Origin: Callipepla californica brunnescens
Taxonomy: Eukaryota > Chordata > Aves > Galliformes > Odontophoridae
DNA length: 64,000 bases
NCBI GenBank assembly: GCA_023055505.1
Contig: JALIRH010000001.1
Coordinates: 97,929,034-97,993,033 of the forward strand
Direction: 5' to 3'
Shown here: positions 11,027 to 24,416 of the stretch, piece by piece
Layout: the number at the start of each line of letters is the position of its first letter
Position numbering within the stretch: position 1 is the first letter of the stretch
Position numbers and translations under genes: made by a program
Notes under the pieces: model-generated
Database searches by the model: none
What the model saw: the letters and a program-made list of their open reading frames with translations, nothing else
What the model was told of the DNA's origin: nothing

Positions 11027-13010
11027 AGGCACACGCGGCTAGTGCATGGCATGTGCGTGCATGTGCTCAGATTTAGCAGCAGGGAGAATTAGAGTTGGGG
11101 AAATGTGCTGACCTGGAGATGAGAGCGGAGTGGGAGCAAGGCAACACGACTAAAGCCAGCTCTGAAGTACAGGGTTTACATCCTGGCACGATGCCTCCTC
11201 ACGCCTCAGATTCCATCTCTGTTTAGTGCAAGGAAGAACTAAAAATAATACCTTGCAGTTCAGTGTGGTGGCATGAAGTTTGCAAAATGAATTCATTTCC
11301 TCCACAGTGACCTTCTCTCTTCAAAATCACCCACAGAGGGAGGAGGTGGAAAAAATAGTACAAAGAGCAAATTTTGTCCATCCCTATGAATTTTGTTTCT
11401 TTTTTTTTTCTTTTGCTCAATCTGCAGTTGTCCCTAAAAAATACACAGTAACACAGTTGGGTTGTCAGAAATGTGGACACCAACCCAAGGTGCTGAATTA
11501 ACGTGCTTGGTATTTCTCTGTGTAACTGAGTGTCTGTGTGCTCATCCACTGTTCTGGATTTCACTTGTTTTCTTTCACGTCATACCCTTGCTAATTTTTG
11601 TTGTTACTGTATGGGAGTTTTAAAGGTAACTTTCTAAATCCAGTGAGTATTATAGGCAGCTCATGTGTGCCTACACAGCCACGTAGACCTAATAAGGTAA
11701 AAATGCACTGGTAAAATGCTTATTGCTGTGCTGCATATTTCTGTCTTTTTAGGTAACGTTTTGAAGCGTGCTCACATCTATATAATGACTTTCATTTGGA
11801 TTAGATTACAGTTTGCAAGCAATACTATGTCAAGTGTAAGGTTTAAACCTGGGATCGCCTGACTGTCTTGACCAAAAGATCAAGCATTACATATGATATT
11901 CTTCTTTCCATCCATTTTAAGGTGTTCAAGTCTGCTACCTTTACAAGATAAAGAAGATGCTTAATTTTGACTCCCTCCTGGCCAGTTCTGTGGGAATAAA
12001 GGGCAAGCTCCATGGTGTCCTGATGCTCAAATGCCTTAATTCACTTGAGATACTGTTGCCATGTGGATGCACTGGCTGTATTACAGAGAGCAGCTTACAC
12101 AAATTCAGTGGATCCTTGCTCCTCAAGGGCTGCTGTTCTGTGGCAGAGTGTGCACTAAGCTGTGCAGGATCTGCTTTGTGCTTTCATCCCAGGGGCACTT
12201 ACGTTAGATTGGTTTCAGAATGCCATTCAGTCAACAGCTTGAGTCTGTGTCTTGAGGGCCCTGCTCTTAAATCAGGCATTATTTCCAGTAGTCATTCTGC
12301 CAGAACTGTTCAGCGTTTCCCAGTAGGGTGACCGGCTGCTGGAAGGTGGTACTGTTTTACTGGTCTGTAGCACATCTCAGGTTTTTGTACAGCTTTAAAT
12401 ATTACCCCGCTGTCAAGTACAGCAGCCTCTTGCTGCTACTCAGTCATTAAAATAATAGTCTTGAAGTTCTTGTTCCTGCTGGTGCTGTTGCTGTTAAAAT
12501 GTCAAAATACCTTTCAGCTCCATTTGATAAGCAGGTGAATGAGGATGTGACACGTTTCCTACTCAGATTCAGTGCGTGGTGGCACTGTCATTTGGAGCCC
12601 CGTGGATACCTGGGGAAACATGGCAATTTCTGTTGTCATGTGGATTAACTCACCTTGTTTGCAGGCACCAGGAGTGTTCCTCAAAGTGAAAGTGCCTGCT
12701 GAGGGGTTATTTTCTCTAGCTGGTACACATGAATGGCCACGGTAAAGTCAGGAGTAGGAACTTCGGCATAAAGATGGGGGAATTTGCTGCAGAAATCAGA
12801 GCTGCTCACAGGAAAGCAGGGAGTGCAGGTTGGCTGCATTCTTTTTACCAACAGGGCATTAGTTTTTAAATTTGCTGACATCTGCAGTCTTAGTACCATA
12901 TGGGCATAGAAGGCTGCTCGTTTTTATCTTCTTGTGTTATGACTGTCGCTCTTCTGTTGTCTCAGAGTTTTCCCAATCCAGGATTATAATCTGTTTGTTG
13001 CATGAGTTTT

Positions 13011-13030
13011 CAGTACTGCATGCAGTACTG
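13011..13030. repeat. Perfect 20-bp palindrome
   Basis: CAGTACTGCATGCAGTACTG equals its own reverse complement, with no spacer. It lies in otherwise unremarkable intron sequence. Confidence 0.97.
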
Positions 13031-14464
13031 TTAGCTATGAATAGTCACAATTCTGACCCAGAAGGAAAGAGGGAAAGGAAATCCCCTTTTCCCCATAACC
13101 CTTCAGGATTCAAATTAAACCCTGAAAGGAATAAAATAAAATAAAATGCCGTTCATTCTTTTGATTGTATGTTTCTGAGAGTTGAGCTTTGCTGTCAGGA
13201 GGATGAAAATTGTTAGGTACTTCGTATTGCGTGCATGAGGGCAATTTCAATTTGAATAGGAGTGTTCCAATGTTTTACTGCCTCAAGGTTTCTTTATGTT
13301 TGACGTTTTATATTTTAACCTTTACGTCCTTTTGGCAAAACAAACAAACAAAAGGACAAAAAAAAAAAAAATAGAACCCACTACCTGGCATATGGTTATT
13401 TTTAGGTCAACACCACGTGGCTGATAAGAAGCGTGAGCTTATTTCTTTTATGACCACGTCAGTCGTATCACGTTTTAGAAAGAAGCTCTGGGTAACTAAA
13501 ATAGAAAATAGAAATCAAACACAACAGCCTGCTTTGGAGGAAAAGGATGCTGTGCTCTGTGGTAAAAAGCTGTTGTGTTAGCAGAGCAACTCCTGGAGCA
13601 TGACATGAACAGCTGAGTCATTTACTGCTGGTACTGAGACGAATTGCTGCTGAAGGATGCTTGTTACTGCTCGGCTGCCCCTGCAGCTGGTGGATGGCCT
13701 GGCTGAGAGCAAAGTAAACTTGAGCCTGGTAGGAGCTGCTGTGGAAAAAGTAAACTCCAGATAAGTGTAGCCTAATCTCTGGAACATTTAATTGGTTCAG
13801 CAACATTCTCTAATGGCTGAGCTTTTAAAATGTGCAAATATTCCTGATGTTAAGATAATCACGGATTTCTCATTTACTCTTTGGTATGAATACACAAGTA
13901 GTGGTGAAGGAGGACTCACTTCTGTACTGTTAATTCAGTTACAGTTCATATATCAACTTGTATGGTCCATGGAATTAGTTCTATGCATCTTAATGCCATA
14001 AAAGACTGCTATTGTAAATCACTGTCCTGATGTTTTGAATACCTAAGGAAGTTTGTATGTTTGTAGTACGAACCTGAGAGAATGCTTTCCTTGCAACCGA
14101 GTTAAAATTAATTCTTTCAAAATCTTACATTCGTGTTTTTTGAACATTGTGCCCATTGGAAGATTGTTTTGACGGATTAGTTGTTGACAAGTTGTATTTT
14201 TAAAGCGTCTGACTCCTAATGATAACTATCTTTATAGTTCTAACCATCAATCAAATGTTTCCATATATAAGGTACTGTTTGAAATTTGATTCGAAGATGA
14301 AGTGTGCATGTACTTTGTGTAACAATGCCTGTGCCCTTCAGCTCTCAGTTGTTGTTTTTCTCAAGCAGATGGGCTCAAAATTGAGTGTGAAGATTATCTC
14401 ATAACCTTCTGCCCCAGTGCACTGAATTTTTCCATGAGCCCTCTGTTCTTTTACTGCTCTTCAG

Positions 14465-14670
14465 GAAATGTCCACGTTCATGAGGAGCTGAAGCAGTATA
14501 TCACAGAATTTGAGTACCATTTCTGTTCTATTTCAGAGGCTCTATGGCACCATAGGTTAAAATCTTGTGGGGAGAGGAAGCAATTAGGGAACTGTAATGA
14601 TCCTGTGCTTGTGCTGGATGAGGAAGGGGAAGCTTGTAGTGTTCTGCTTGATAATCAGACTCCTGAGTAA
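14465..14670 (+). other. Exon-like open segment, unassigned
   Basis: After a pyrimidine-rich CTGTTCTTTTACTGCTCTTCAG acceptor-like run, an open frame of 68 codons ends at a TAA (14668-14670). Its product is acidic and protein-like (GNVHVHEELKQYITEFEYHF..., then DPVLVLDEEGEACSVLLDNQ). I recognise no family. There is no poly(A) signal evidence, and frames of this size arise by chance in 64 kb, so this is only a candidate terminal exon or an exonised repeat. Confidence 0.15.
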
Positions 14671-17600
14671 TTAACCAGTGCCTCTGACAGATACATTTCT
14701 TCCAGTTTTTAAGTCACATTACCTCTAAAACCAAGCTCGGTTAGTTGTCTGTTTGCTCACATAGGTAGCATTGCAAACTTACAAAGTAAAAACTGTGACT
14801 TCTTCTGAGTTGTACCTCTCATTAGCTTCAGTAGTTTACTCACATAAACTACTTCTGGACCCTCAAAGATTGAAGTACTTAAGAGAGCCAAATCTTTGCC
14901 TGGGTCTTCTGACCACTGAGCTCGGAGTACTACAGTCAGTCTTCTCAGTCTTCATCACACGTTTCACCAAGACATTTCCTTTTGTTGAGCTGAATGTTCT
15001 AGGCCTGTGGGAGGGTACGTGACAGTATACATCAGTGCATACCTCTTACCCCAGCTAGTATGAACTGAGGAAAGAGAAGATAGTAACTACATCCATAAAA
15101 CATGTACTTTCTAAAAATGCTATTGAATGGAAACATATTTGAATGAATCAAGTATGGAAATTAGATTCATAAAGGTATTATTTCTCCGTGGCATTGTGGG
15201 CTTCTTTTTTTTTTTTTTTTGTAAGTTGGAAATAAATCTAATTAGAGTAGATGCAATCTATTAGAGATGAGGACATTTAGAAGAAAGTAGTGATCGTGTG
15301 TGTACTTTTTTGCCTTCTACCATTACTGTATTTTCTTAAGTGATTTTTGACTTTCTTCTTTCCGATTCTGAACATGTGACTTTACTTGAAAGAACTGCAC
15401 CTTCCCATGCACACTCTTGACACAACAGCATAGAACAGGAATGTCCACGCCTTGCAAAAACAAATACACAGGAACATCTAGACCTTGTAAAGTAATTTGA
15501 ATGCTGTCAAGCATAACTTAGTGCAGAGGGTTGTTCTAGCTGGCTCTGTAGTTTAACATAAGGGAATCTGTAAAGCACAGTACTTATGCTTGCTCCGAAC
15601 AAATGTAAAGCTCCTGTTTGTAGAACAGATCTTAAAATGTCCAGTTCCCCATATGTCATGTAAATAGTTCCTTTTCTGGAAGCCAGAAGTCTAGAACATG
15701 CAGCAGGAATCGTATCTGTGGTTTCTAATAAAGTATTTTACTTCAGGTTATTTCCCAGTTTAGAAACAACCTTCTCTGTGACCTTGCAGTCATGCTGCCT
15801 TGTTCAGAGCTGCAGTTCCTGTTTTGACGTGATATGCAGTTGCCCTGTGTTACAGCTGGGCTGACTCTACAGATACAGCCATTGTACAGAGCTCTCCTAT
15901 TTTGGCAATATTTAATTCACTTACATACTTAGAAGTGATGATTCTTTCAAAGCTTATTTCTAAGGGTGCTGACCTTGAGGTGTTCTTGTACAAGTCTGGT
16001 TGACTTTAGGGGATTTGCTCGTACATATAAATTTTCCAGAAATTGGATGGAAGCCTGAGAGTCAACTTGGCTAATCTGAAGAACAAAGTAGTTAGGGTTC
16101 TTTTCTAAATAAAGTCCATTTGATTTATAAAAGATAGGAAAAATGAACATTTAGTATAGAGTCTTTTAAAATTAATCTATTCTCTGGCTGCTTTGAAATA
16201 TGCCTAAGAGTGTCTAGAATTGTACCAGCAGACATACTTCACTTTACTATGAAATATTAACTTGAAGAAAGTGCAAACATTTTAATAAGAAGCTACCATT
16301 TGATTTAGCACGAAATCAGGTGCTCCAGAGCATACTACTGTCTCTTTCTTCTAAATAGTTTGTGTGCTTGTCACTCAGAATCTGAGAAGCTTCCAAAGCA
16401 TTTTGATCACTTTGACTAGCACCACAGAAGATCACGGCAGTAGAAGTGACGTTCTTCTTCACTGCAGTTTATCTTCTGTAGCTACAGATTTGTCTCCTCT
16501 TCCTATTTTCTGTTCCTCAAGCCACATGAAGCTAACTTGCTTATAACCAGAGCAAGAGGGCTGTCTTCCAGTGCAGTTCCGATTTGTTCTCAGATATTCT
16601 CCATTTTTTGTCAAGAACAAGCCAGGGTTTTTGTGGGGAGAAAAGAATCTCTTAGCCATCACACAAAGTTCAGAGCTTGTGCAGTCTCTAGTTTGATGTT
16701 GGCTTTTGTTTTCGTATGCATCACCAAGCTTTTAGAAAAAGAAATTTAGAAGGAAAACCAACAACAACAACAAATACCCAAACCATCAAACCTTCATGAT
16801 GCCTGCGAAAAACCCCTAACTATATCCACTGCAGATCTCTGTCCCTTTGGTAGTAATTGGATAACTGGTGATAGAAGAAGACTCTCATCCTTCAGAGCTA
16901 ACAGGGTGTGGAGAAGGAGCCGTTAATTTTTTCCAGATGTTTGATGGATAAAAGCATTTCAGATCCTGGAGTGAGAATTGCAGTGTGCACTAGCTTCTCC
17001 TCCTTCTCATGTAATGCATTCTGCTTCCAGCTTAACTTTGCCTAATTTTGTTCCTTTGCCATCATGCCTGTTCTCTGTTTGTAGGCTGCTGCTAAGCTTG
17101 TTTGCACTCTGTATGACTCAAATTTCTCAGATCTTTTTTTGACCTCTGTATTTTTGTCAGTGCTTTTGTATTGGCAGTCCTTTGCCTGTCACAGGCCCTC
17201 ATCAATCTCCCAGGCTTGTTTTTACCTTATTCCTTCTGTGAAGTCTTTAGCCAGTCTTTACTAGCTTCACCTGTAATTCATTTTCTTTTCTCAATCTTCT
17301 TTCCCTTCTCATTCCTAAATCTGTGGTCTTTCAATATTGCTCTGTAATTGGTTTCACTCTCTGTGTCTCTTCATCCTTCTCTTACAAGTTTTCTTTTTTT
17401 CCTCTCCTTAGCCATACCTTCTTTTTCCCCATATCTCTACATATTTGGTTCAAATCCCATCCCTGCAGCACTCAAATCAGATGCATTCTTACAGAAGTAG
17501 TGTTGCTAAGGGTTGCCTGTAAGTACTTTCAGGGTCTGGTGAGCATCCAGGGAATCTGCCCACTTATATGTATTTATTTATTATCAAACATCTGTTAGCT

Positions 17601-18090
17601 AATGTCTTGCCAAACTGAAGAGTCTGAGTATCCAGATGCCTTGGAGGAGTTGCTTGGAGTGAGTTCTTAATAGGAACAAAACCCAAAAGAAATGTGTATT
17701 TCTTTCTTAGTAGTGATTGAACTGTTTTGAAGATACTGGTCCTGAAAGATGGATAAAACTGTGGTCTAAGTCCACTGCCTTACAGCATGTACTATTGGCT
17801 AACCTGAGCATCTTTTCATTCCAGCGGACATATGCTATCCTGATTTTGAAACTATTTATTGGGAAAAAATAATCCAAAGTGATGTTCTTCTCTGAAGAGA
17901 AATGGCCATTATTTAGTTTGGTGAAGATGTCACTTAGTTCTTCATACAGATTGTCTGGGATGTGGGTGTTGTCTCTTCCTCTAATACATTTTCATCTCAG
18001 AAAATCTTTTATAAAAGACTTTAAATCCCATGAACACAGGCTAAATAGAGTTAGAATTTCATGTAATTCTAGCATCTGGATGCTAAATGT

Positions 18091-18235
18091 CATAGAAGCA
18101 CGGAATCATAAAGGTTGGAGAAGATTTCTCGTGTCATGGAATCCAACCATCATCCCATCACCATCAGTCCCACTTAACCACTTTCTTAAGTGTCACCTCT
18201 ATGTGTTTCTTGAACACCTCTGGGGATGGGGTCAA
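18091..18235 (-). mobile_element. CR1 3' end fragment (antisense)
   Basis: CATAGAAGCACGGAATCATAAAGGTTGG, then ATCCAACCATCATCCCATCACC and TTTCTTGAACACCTCTGGGGATGGGG, reads as the reverse complement of a CR1 3' end with moderate divergence. Confidence 0.85.
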
Positions 18236-21200
18236 ATGGATCTATACAAAGAGTTGAACAAATGAAAAGATAGGCAGTTTATCTCTCTCGCCTCTTGTCA
18301 GAGTCCAGGTTTCATGTCAGAGGAGAGTAGCAGTTTACAAGGATTAGGTGTATTTTCTCAGGTGTGGGAAAGAAGTGTGTACTCATTTGAATGACCGTTG
18401 TTAGGTATGGCAGGATGGCTCCTTAAGTGTGGAAATGAGATAGAGGGGAAATGAAAAAAAAAAAACCAAACAAAAAAACCACCTGATTTTTTTGCTTAAA
18501 AGACAACATTGAACTCCACAGATGCCATGAGTGTTTGGAAACCAGCAGACTGAAAACAGAAATTATTCTTTAATATTTGAGCTCACCAGAGCTCCGCACC
18601 GTTGTGGCGTAGCAGCCACAGATCTGGTGGATGACTGACTTTGTTATGTGGGTCTTAGTGGCTTCTCAAATGCTGAGATTTCTAGTACTGCAGAAATTTA
18701 ATTTAGAAGTATCATTTCCTTTCATATTTTAGAAGAATAATGTCATTTCTGATGTGTTCTGAGCAGTAATTGCATGCATGGTGTTTTAAACTGGAGTACT
18801 GTAGGTCCCCTTCACATGGACTAGCAGACCAGCGAGAGAAACTAGGAAGGCACTAGAATTTTAATTGGTACATGAGGCTCTAGAAACAGATTTCTCTGTG
18901 AGATCACCTTCAGGACGGACAGAAGATGGTGTTGCAGTTAGCTGATCCTTTCACCGGCTGTCTCCTAACTTCATTTCTGAGCTAATGCCAACTGGCAGAG
19001 CGTCTTCCTAGTGTGGCTGTGTGAGGACTATAGAGAAGTGAAGGTCAGTAGAGCAGATGTCATCCCTTTTGCCTTTGGACTAAACACTGAAGACAGAATA
19101 TTGGGGCTATATATTATAGGCAGCCTGGTGAGCTACTGAAGCCCACGTATGTAAAGTCTGGTGCTGAGCCTTTTATCGAAACCAGAGAGTTCTTCTAAAC
19201 AGCTGCTTTTTAGGTCAGAGGAAAACTAGGAGGTAACTGCAAGGCTTTAGCCATGAGCTAAATACAAAGTATTTATTTAGAGTGTGATACAGATTCTCTT
19301 GATTTGTGGGAAAGAGGAAAATGCATTTTTTTTTCCATAACATTTCAGAACAGCGAAGCTGATAAATTAGAGGTGCTGGGAGATACTAGAGCTATTCAGT
19401 TCAATAAATGTAATTTTGTTTTTAAGAAAAAAGTATTCTGATAGCAATAGAAGTGTTGTCGTGTATTTTAAATGACTTCAGTCATGCTTCTGTAGTAAAG
19501 AGCTATTATAGTCTGTACAAATTTTTCTTAGCCGCATTCCCTGAAGCCCAGGTCCATCTGAGCATTCAGAGGGTGTCGTGGATTGAGCCCACCTGGCAGG
19601 TTTATTACTGCTGTGTTGTTGTGATTCATTGTGTGTTACGGAAAATAATCAGGATCTGCCTTGGGAAACCAGGCATACCAAGATAAATCCCTCTTCCTCA
19701 AAAATATGGCTTGTTTTCTGATCGGAATATTTTTCATCTACTCTGCCTGTTTTGGAAGCAGCTGTTTGGCAACAAGCTGCTCTCAGATTCCCAGTGTGGG
19801 AAGATCCAAGCCACGTCCCATGTCAGTGATGCTGATTCCCAAGCTCCAGTCTTGTCTTCAGAGCAGTGAGTCACAGTAGAACTCCTCATGTGCATCTCCT
19901 TTGCCCATCTCACATATCTTACGATTGAGCAAAAGAAACCCCCAGAACACCAAAATACTTCTGTGGAACATAACCTCCAAGCACCCTGGATAAGTATATA
20001 TATCTATATATTTTATTTATGCAAGAACTATTCCTGATGTGTTTAAGATTAATGTCTGTGTAGACATTTAATTGGGAATAAACATCCTGTGGTGCTAGAG
20101 TAAAAATTCCTCTCCATTTAATAATAATCACTTGTATTTTTAAGTGTTCCCCAAATAGCTCTAAAATTTGATATTTAGCTGGATGTTGTCCCATGGAGTA
20201 GTCAGAGAAAAACATGATACTGTTCTAAAAGCTCTGAATTTTCATCAAGGAAATTTGTTCATTTGCTTTTCTGTTGTACTTTCCGTGGTAAGGGCCATTA
20301 ATTATTCAGGCTGATGAAAGTACTGATTAATCTCAGAAATATTAACATAATTGAACTAGCAAATATTTATTGAAGAAACCATAAGTTTGCCCCAGAGCTG
20401 CTAAAAGAAAAAATACGCTTTAGTTTTGATGTCAATGCCTTAAGGTGTGAACTGTGTTCTCCTATTTCTCAGTGCACGTAGCACACTTCATTTCAGGCTA
20501 TTTATTTTAAGGCAAAGCATAGATTTGGATAATGAGCTTCAGTACTGACACAAATTACTTGCTGTGTAGTAGTAGCTGTAGTACTGGTGGTCTAGGATTA
20601 AAAAAAAAAAAACACAGAAAATCCACCACCATGACATTTGCAAATACAAGGTAGGTTGTTCCAGCCATGCTGTGTCAGAAAGGATGATTTTTTCTAGTTA
20701 GACACAGAAAACGTCAAGAATATTTTTTGCTTTTTAAATTAAAAATATTGAACAAGAAAAAATGTAGTAAGGAAAAAGAAAGGAATATATCCATATGAGT
20801 GAATTCAAACATCCAGATTTTAAGGGAATATATACCCTAAAATCCAAGATAACATTGACAGTAATGAATTTTCTTTGACATCTTGAGCATGGTACGGCCT
20901 GAGAAACAAAGTTATTTTTCATTTTGGAATATTAATTTGCATTTTGTAGATCCCCATGAATTAGGGTTCCTGATAAAGTTTACATTAAAAAAAACATTAT
21001 AATGTTAACCAATGTGGAAGCAGTGACATGAGTAGGAGTGCCCGTGAATCATTCTGAAGGGTTTTCTTTCAGTACAACTTGAGAGTCTGATCATAAGATT
21101 GTTAACATTTTTGCAGGCATCGAAGCTCCAAGAATCCAATAAAGTTTTAACCAAAATGAAAAGATCAGATATAATTAGGAAGAGTGCAGTGTGGGAGTGC

Positions 21201-22738
21201 TCAAGTTTGCCAAGCTTTGTCCAGTTCAAGTATGTGACACACAGAAGTGATATGTGTGCTTACTTCCCAAATGTGCTCATGCTTTCAGTATCTTTGCCTG
21301 TGATTAGCTGTTAGAGATTGCAGGTTCTTTCATAGTCAGAAAAAGCTTCCAGCTCTCAGGGGGATTGAAGCTTGTCAGTTGTACTCCCAAGGTTTCTTTG
21401 AAGCATCTGTAGGTAAACCATCTCATTCACATGAAGGGGGATATTAGCTTTAGCCCAGAATGGTAAGATTTGCTTTTTCTCACATACAACAGTCTTGAAA
21501 TCCAGAAAGTCCTGCGTGTTTTGATAACTTCTTTTTTAACATAGCCACTCGCAAGGCAACCTTTTCACTCACCACTTAGCTGTTTTGGATATTGTAGGAC
21601 TATTGCCCTCAGTCGCTTACCTCATTTGGTTGACAGCAGTCAGAAGGCTTCCAAAATTGGCCAAAGGCAGCATGTCAGCTGGATACACTTGGAAGGTAAC
21701 TCGACGTTTTTAAATCCAAAGTTGTATGAAATAAGGATAAACTGTGAAGATGTTTCTGCTACAGTAATTGAGTTGAAGTTATTTATACTTCATCTGCTTC
21801 TATATTTGATTATATTACAATTTAAGTTCCATTTGGAATACAGTTACAAGCTGACATATGATGCTTTTAAGCAATAACATAGTGCTGTGCTTTCCTGGAA
21901 AAAAAATAGAGTATCAGATAAAATATGCCATAGTTGACAGGTAGTATTAATTTTGACAGTAAGTTTTAAAGCTGTGTAGTTAGAAAGAACTCCAGCAGAT
22001 GTGCACATTTGCTGGAGAGTATGGATTTGCAGATTATTGCATGTGTTATGACTTGCAAATTAAATCTACTTGAAAGCTTCTCCCTTTACTGTGCCTGCAA
22101 CTGCATTCGCAGTCTCCATGATCTGAAAAGCTGAGAAAATGCTAACAGAGGAGCTCTCAGATGTGTTAGCGAGTTTTGTGATGCAGTTCCATAGCTGTAA
22201 CTGACTAATGGCGCACTGCAGAAGTGTACATTTTGCTAGTTACCATGCAAAACAACCCACAAATGAAGAAAATATTTGAGAAGGAGAGACAACTGGTGGA
22301 TTTTATGATGTCCATTATAATGTTTTTATTTTAAAATAAGTTTGAGAGTTTCTCAGGGAGAGACTGAGCTGTGCGGGGAGCAAGCCGGTGCTGATGATGG
22401 CTGGAAGAATGGCAGCATCAAATGCCAGAAAACTGTGAAAAGCTCAAGAGAGGAGAACAGCTCAAGGTGAGCTCACATCCGAGACTGGGTGTCCATTGAC
22501 CTTGTCACTGTGGCTCCGCAAAGCAGCAGAGTAAGAGAAATTCAGACATCTGTTTACAAGAGATGCTGACATTCCCTAAGCTTATAGTTTACTGTTTTTT
22601 ACGACATTATTTCATGCTTTTGTGTTTCCATTAGATTATGTACCATACATAATTAACAACAACAGAAAAAAACCTGAACAGTTGTCTTCCATCCAAGCTC
22701 ATTTTTCTGAGATTGAGTTAGCAGGACTACCAACAAGG
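18236..22738 (+). other. Intron 1 stretch without recognised elements
   Basis: AT-rich unique-looking sequence with an imperfect AT-rich run at about 19990-20020. No CR1, LTR or coding exon was recognised. Confidence 0.5.
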
Positions 22739-22815
22739 GAGAAAAAAATAAAAATAAATAACAAAAAAAAAAAAAAAAAAAAAAAGAAAGAAAAAGAAAA
22801 GGAGGAAATAAAGGA
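22739..22815 (+). repeat. A-rich tract with 23-A core
   Basis: GAAAAAAATAAAAATAAATAAC is followed by A23 (22763-22785) and GAAAGAAAAAGAAAAGGAGG. It lies just before the tail end of the antisense CR1 at 22829. Because that CR1 points the other way, this tract is probably an independent expansion rather than its tail. Confidence 0.9.
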
Positions 22816-22828
22816 AGTTGGATTAAAT

Positions 22829-23045
22829 CGTAGAATCATAAAGGTTGGAAAAGGCCATTGAGATCATCTAGTTCAACCACCAACCCACCTCCGCCATGCC
22901 CATTAACTGTGTCCCTCAGTACCATGTCTCCACATTTCTTGAACACCTCCAGCAACTGCATCTCCACTGCCTCCCTGGGCAGCCTGTGCCAGTGCCTCAC
23001 CACTCCTAAGAAGAAATTTTTCCTGATATCCAACCTGAAAAGGCA
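22829..23045 (-). mobile_element. CR1 3' end fragment (antisense)
   Basis: CGTAGAATCATAAAGGTTGG, GATCATCTAGTTCAACCACC, TTTCTTGAACACCTCCAGC, CCTGGGCAGCCTGTGCCAGTGCC and AAGAAATTTTTCCTGATATCC are reverse-complement CR1 3' words in the right order. It stops in the C-terminal pol region (…LDIRKNFF… on the minus strand). Confidence 0.9.
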
Positions 23046-24141
23046 GCTAGTCAGTGAAGTACACAAAAGGAAACCACAACTGTTAGCGAGATTATCTGTT
23101 GGCAATAAAATAAATACCCTGAAAGTATGCATCTTAAGGAAAATCAGCTGAGACTTCATGTATATAGTCTGTCTGTACAGACACCTACTGGCATGAAGAA
23201 GGAACATTTGCAATAGACGTGCCATAAACACATCCTGCACATGGTTGCTGCCGTGGCTGCCAAGTAGTGAAATCCTTGTGAAGTAGACAGCTATAAGATG
23301 AATATGCATACTTAATCATTACAAGTCCTGAGTATATTTGAGTTTGCTGTTAAAATAGTTTTCAAGACAAGACATCCTGTTATCACAAATGTGATTATTA
23401 TTTTATTTTTTAGGCTTGGGCTTGCAAAGGCTCAGTAAAGCATATATATATATATATATATATATGTATTTATCTAAGGAGATACAGAAATAAATGCAGG
23501 GCAATAGCCTAAAATGCTAAATCTTCTGCAGTTGCATCCTTCCTGATATGGTGAATCAGTACAATGTTGCTCTTCTTGCCTGCATGCAGAAGAGACAACT
23601 TTGAAGCTGATCACATTAGAAGGAAGCTAATAGTCAATGTTTGTTTTCTAGAAAAACAGAATAGAACAAAAGTTACTTTTTCAAAATGTTATTAGAAGAT
23701 AATGACATCTGAGCTGTCTCTGAGCTGTTTGACATTCTGTCACAGAAGTATGGAAGATTAATTTTTTCAGTGTAAGTTTTCTTTCCTGCACTTCTCTGTT
23801 ACTGGTCATTCTAATTCACTCTCAGTGTTAAGGTCTTCCCTATAAAGCTGTAGGTCGCAAGACTTAGATCATCCTTCATGTTGTAATAGTATTAGAATTA
23901 ACTTAATAAATAAATGTTTTGGGTTTTTTTTTGAACAGGATTGTGGTATTTTCAGATGCAAGTCGTACATATGTCATATTTTATACTTTTTGGAGGTTTA
24001 TACTTAGTCCTTCTTTCTTCCTACAGAAGCAGAAACCATTATTTATTAATTATATCATCTAGCAAGCAAAAATATATTAGTTCTGTTTTAAAATAAATTA
24101 TTTTTTTCTAAGCTACTGGACTTTACAGTGTGTCTGAGAAA
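23046..24141 (+). other. Intron 1 stretch with an (AT)12 microsatellite
   Basis: The only distinct feature is the dinucleotide run at 23442-23465. The remainder is AT-rich with no recognised gene or element. Confidence 0.5.
23442..23465 (+). repeat. (AT)12 microsatellite
   Basis: Twelve uninterrupted AT units. Such runs are often polymorphic in length. Confidence 0.95.
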
Positions 24142-24416
24142 TTCATAGATTCATAGATACATTAGGTTGGAAAGGACCTACAAGATCATCTAGTCCAACC
24201 ATCCTCACACCACCATCCCTACCCACCAAGCTACTAAATCAAATCCCTCAGCACCTCATCTAAACGCTTCTTGAACAGCGCTAGGGACGGTGCCTCAACC
24301 ACCTCCCTAGGCAGGCCATTCCAGTGCCGGACCACTCTCTCAGAGAAAAAATTTTTCCTCAAGTCTAATCTAAATCTTCCCCGGCGCAACTTGTGGCCAT
24401 TCTCTCTCGTCCTGAT
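24142..24416 (-). mobile_element. CR1 3' end, short young copy (antisense)
   Basis: From ATTCATAGATTCATAGATAC to ...CTCTCGTCCTG this matches the 3' 270 or so bases of the CR1 at 9474-10499. I count about seven substitutions by eye and no visible indels. It is truncated within the pol C terminus; on the minus strand it still reads [19 protein letters not shown]... to ...LDEVLRDLI before the stop. The close match indicates recent insertions of the same CR1 subfamily. Confidence 0.93.

Larger units (their letters stand above)
11027..18090 (+). other. Intron 1 stretch, mostly unique sequence
   Basis: No mobile element was recognised. It contains a 20-bp perfect palindrome (13011-13030), A-rich and CAAA-type simple tracts near 13335-13375, a poly-T near 15207-15222 and the weak exon-like frame at 14465-14670. 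Pyrimidine-rich sequence dominates about 16980-17450. Confidence 0.55.

Noticed and set aside
22836..23309. 157-codon minus-strand open frame
   Set aside because: Its C-terminal half is CR1 pol and 3' sequence; the remainder is chance extension.
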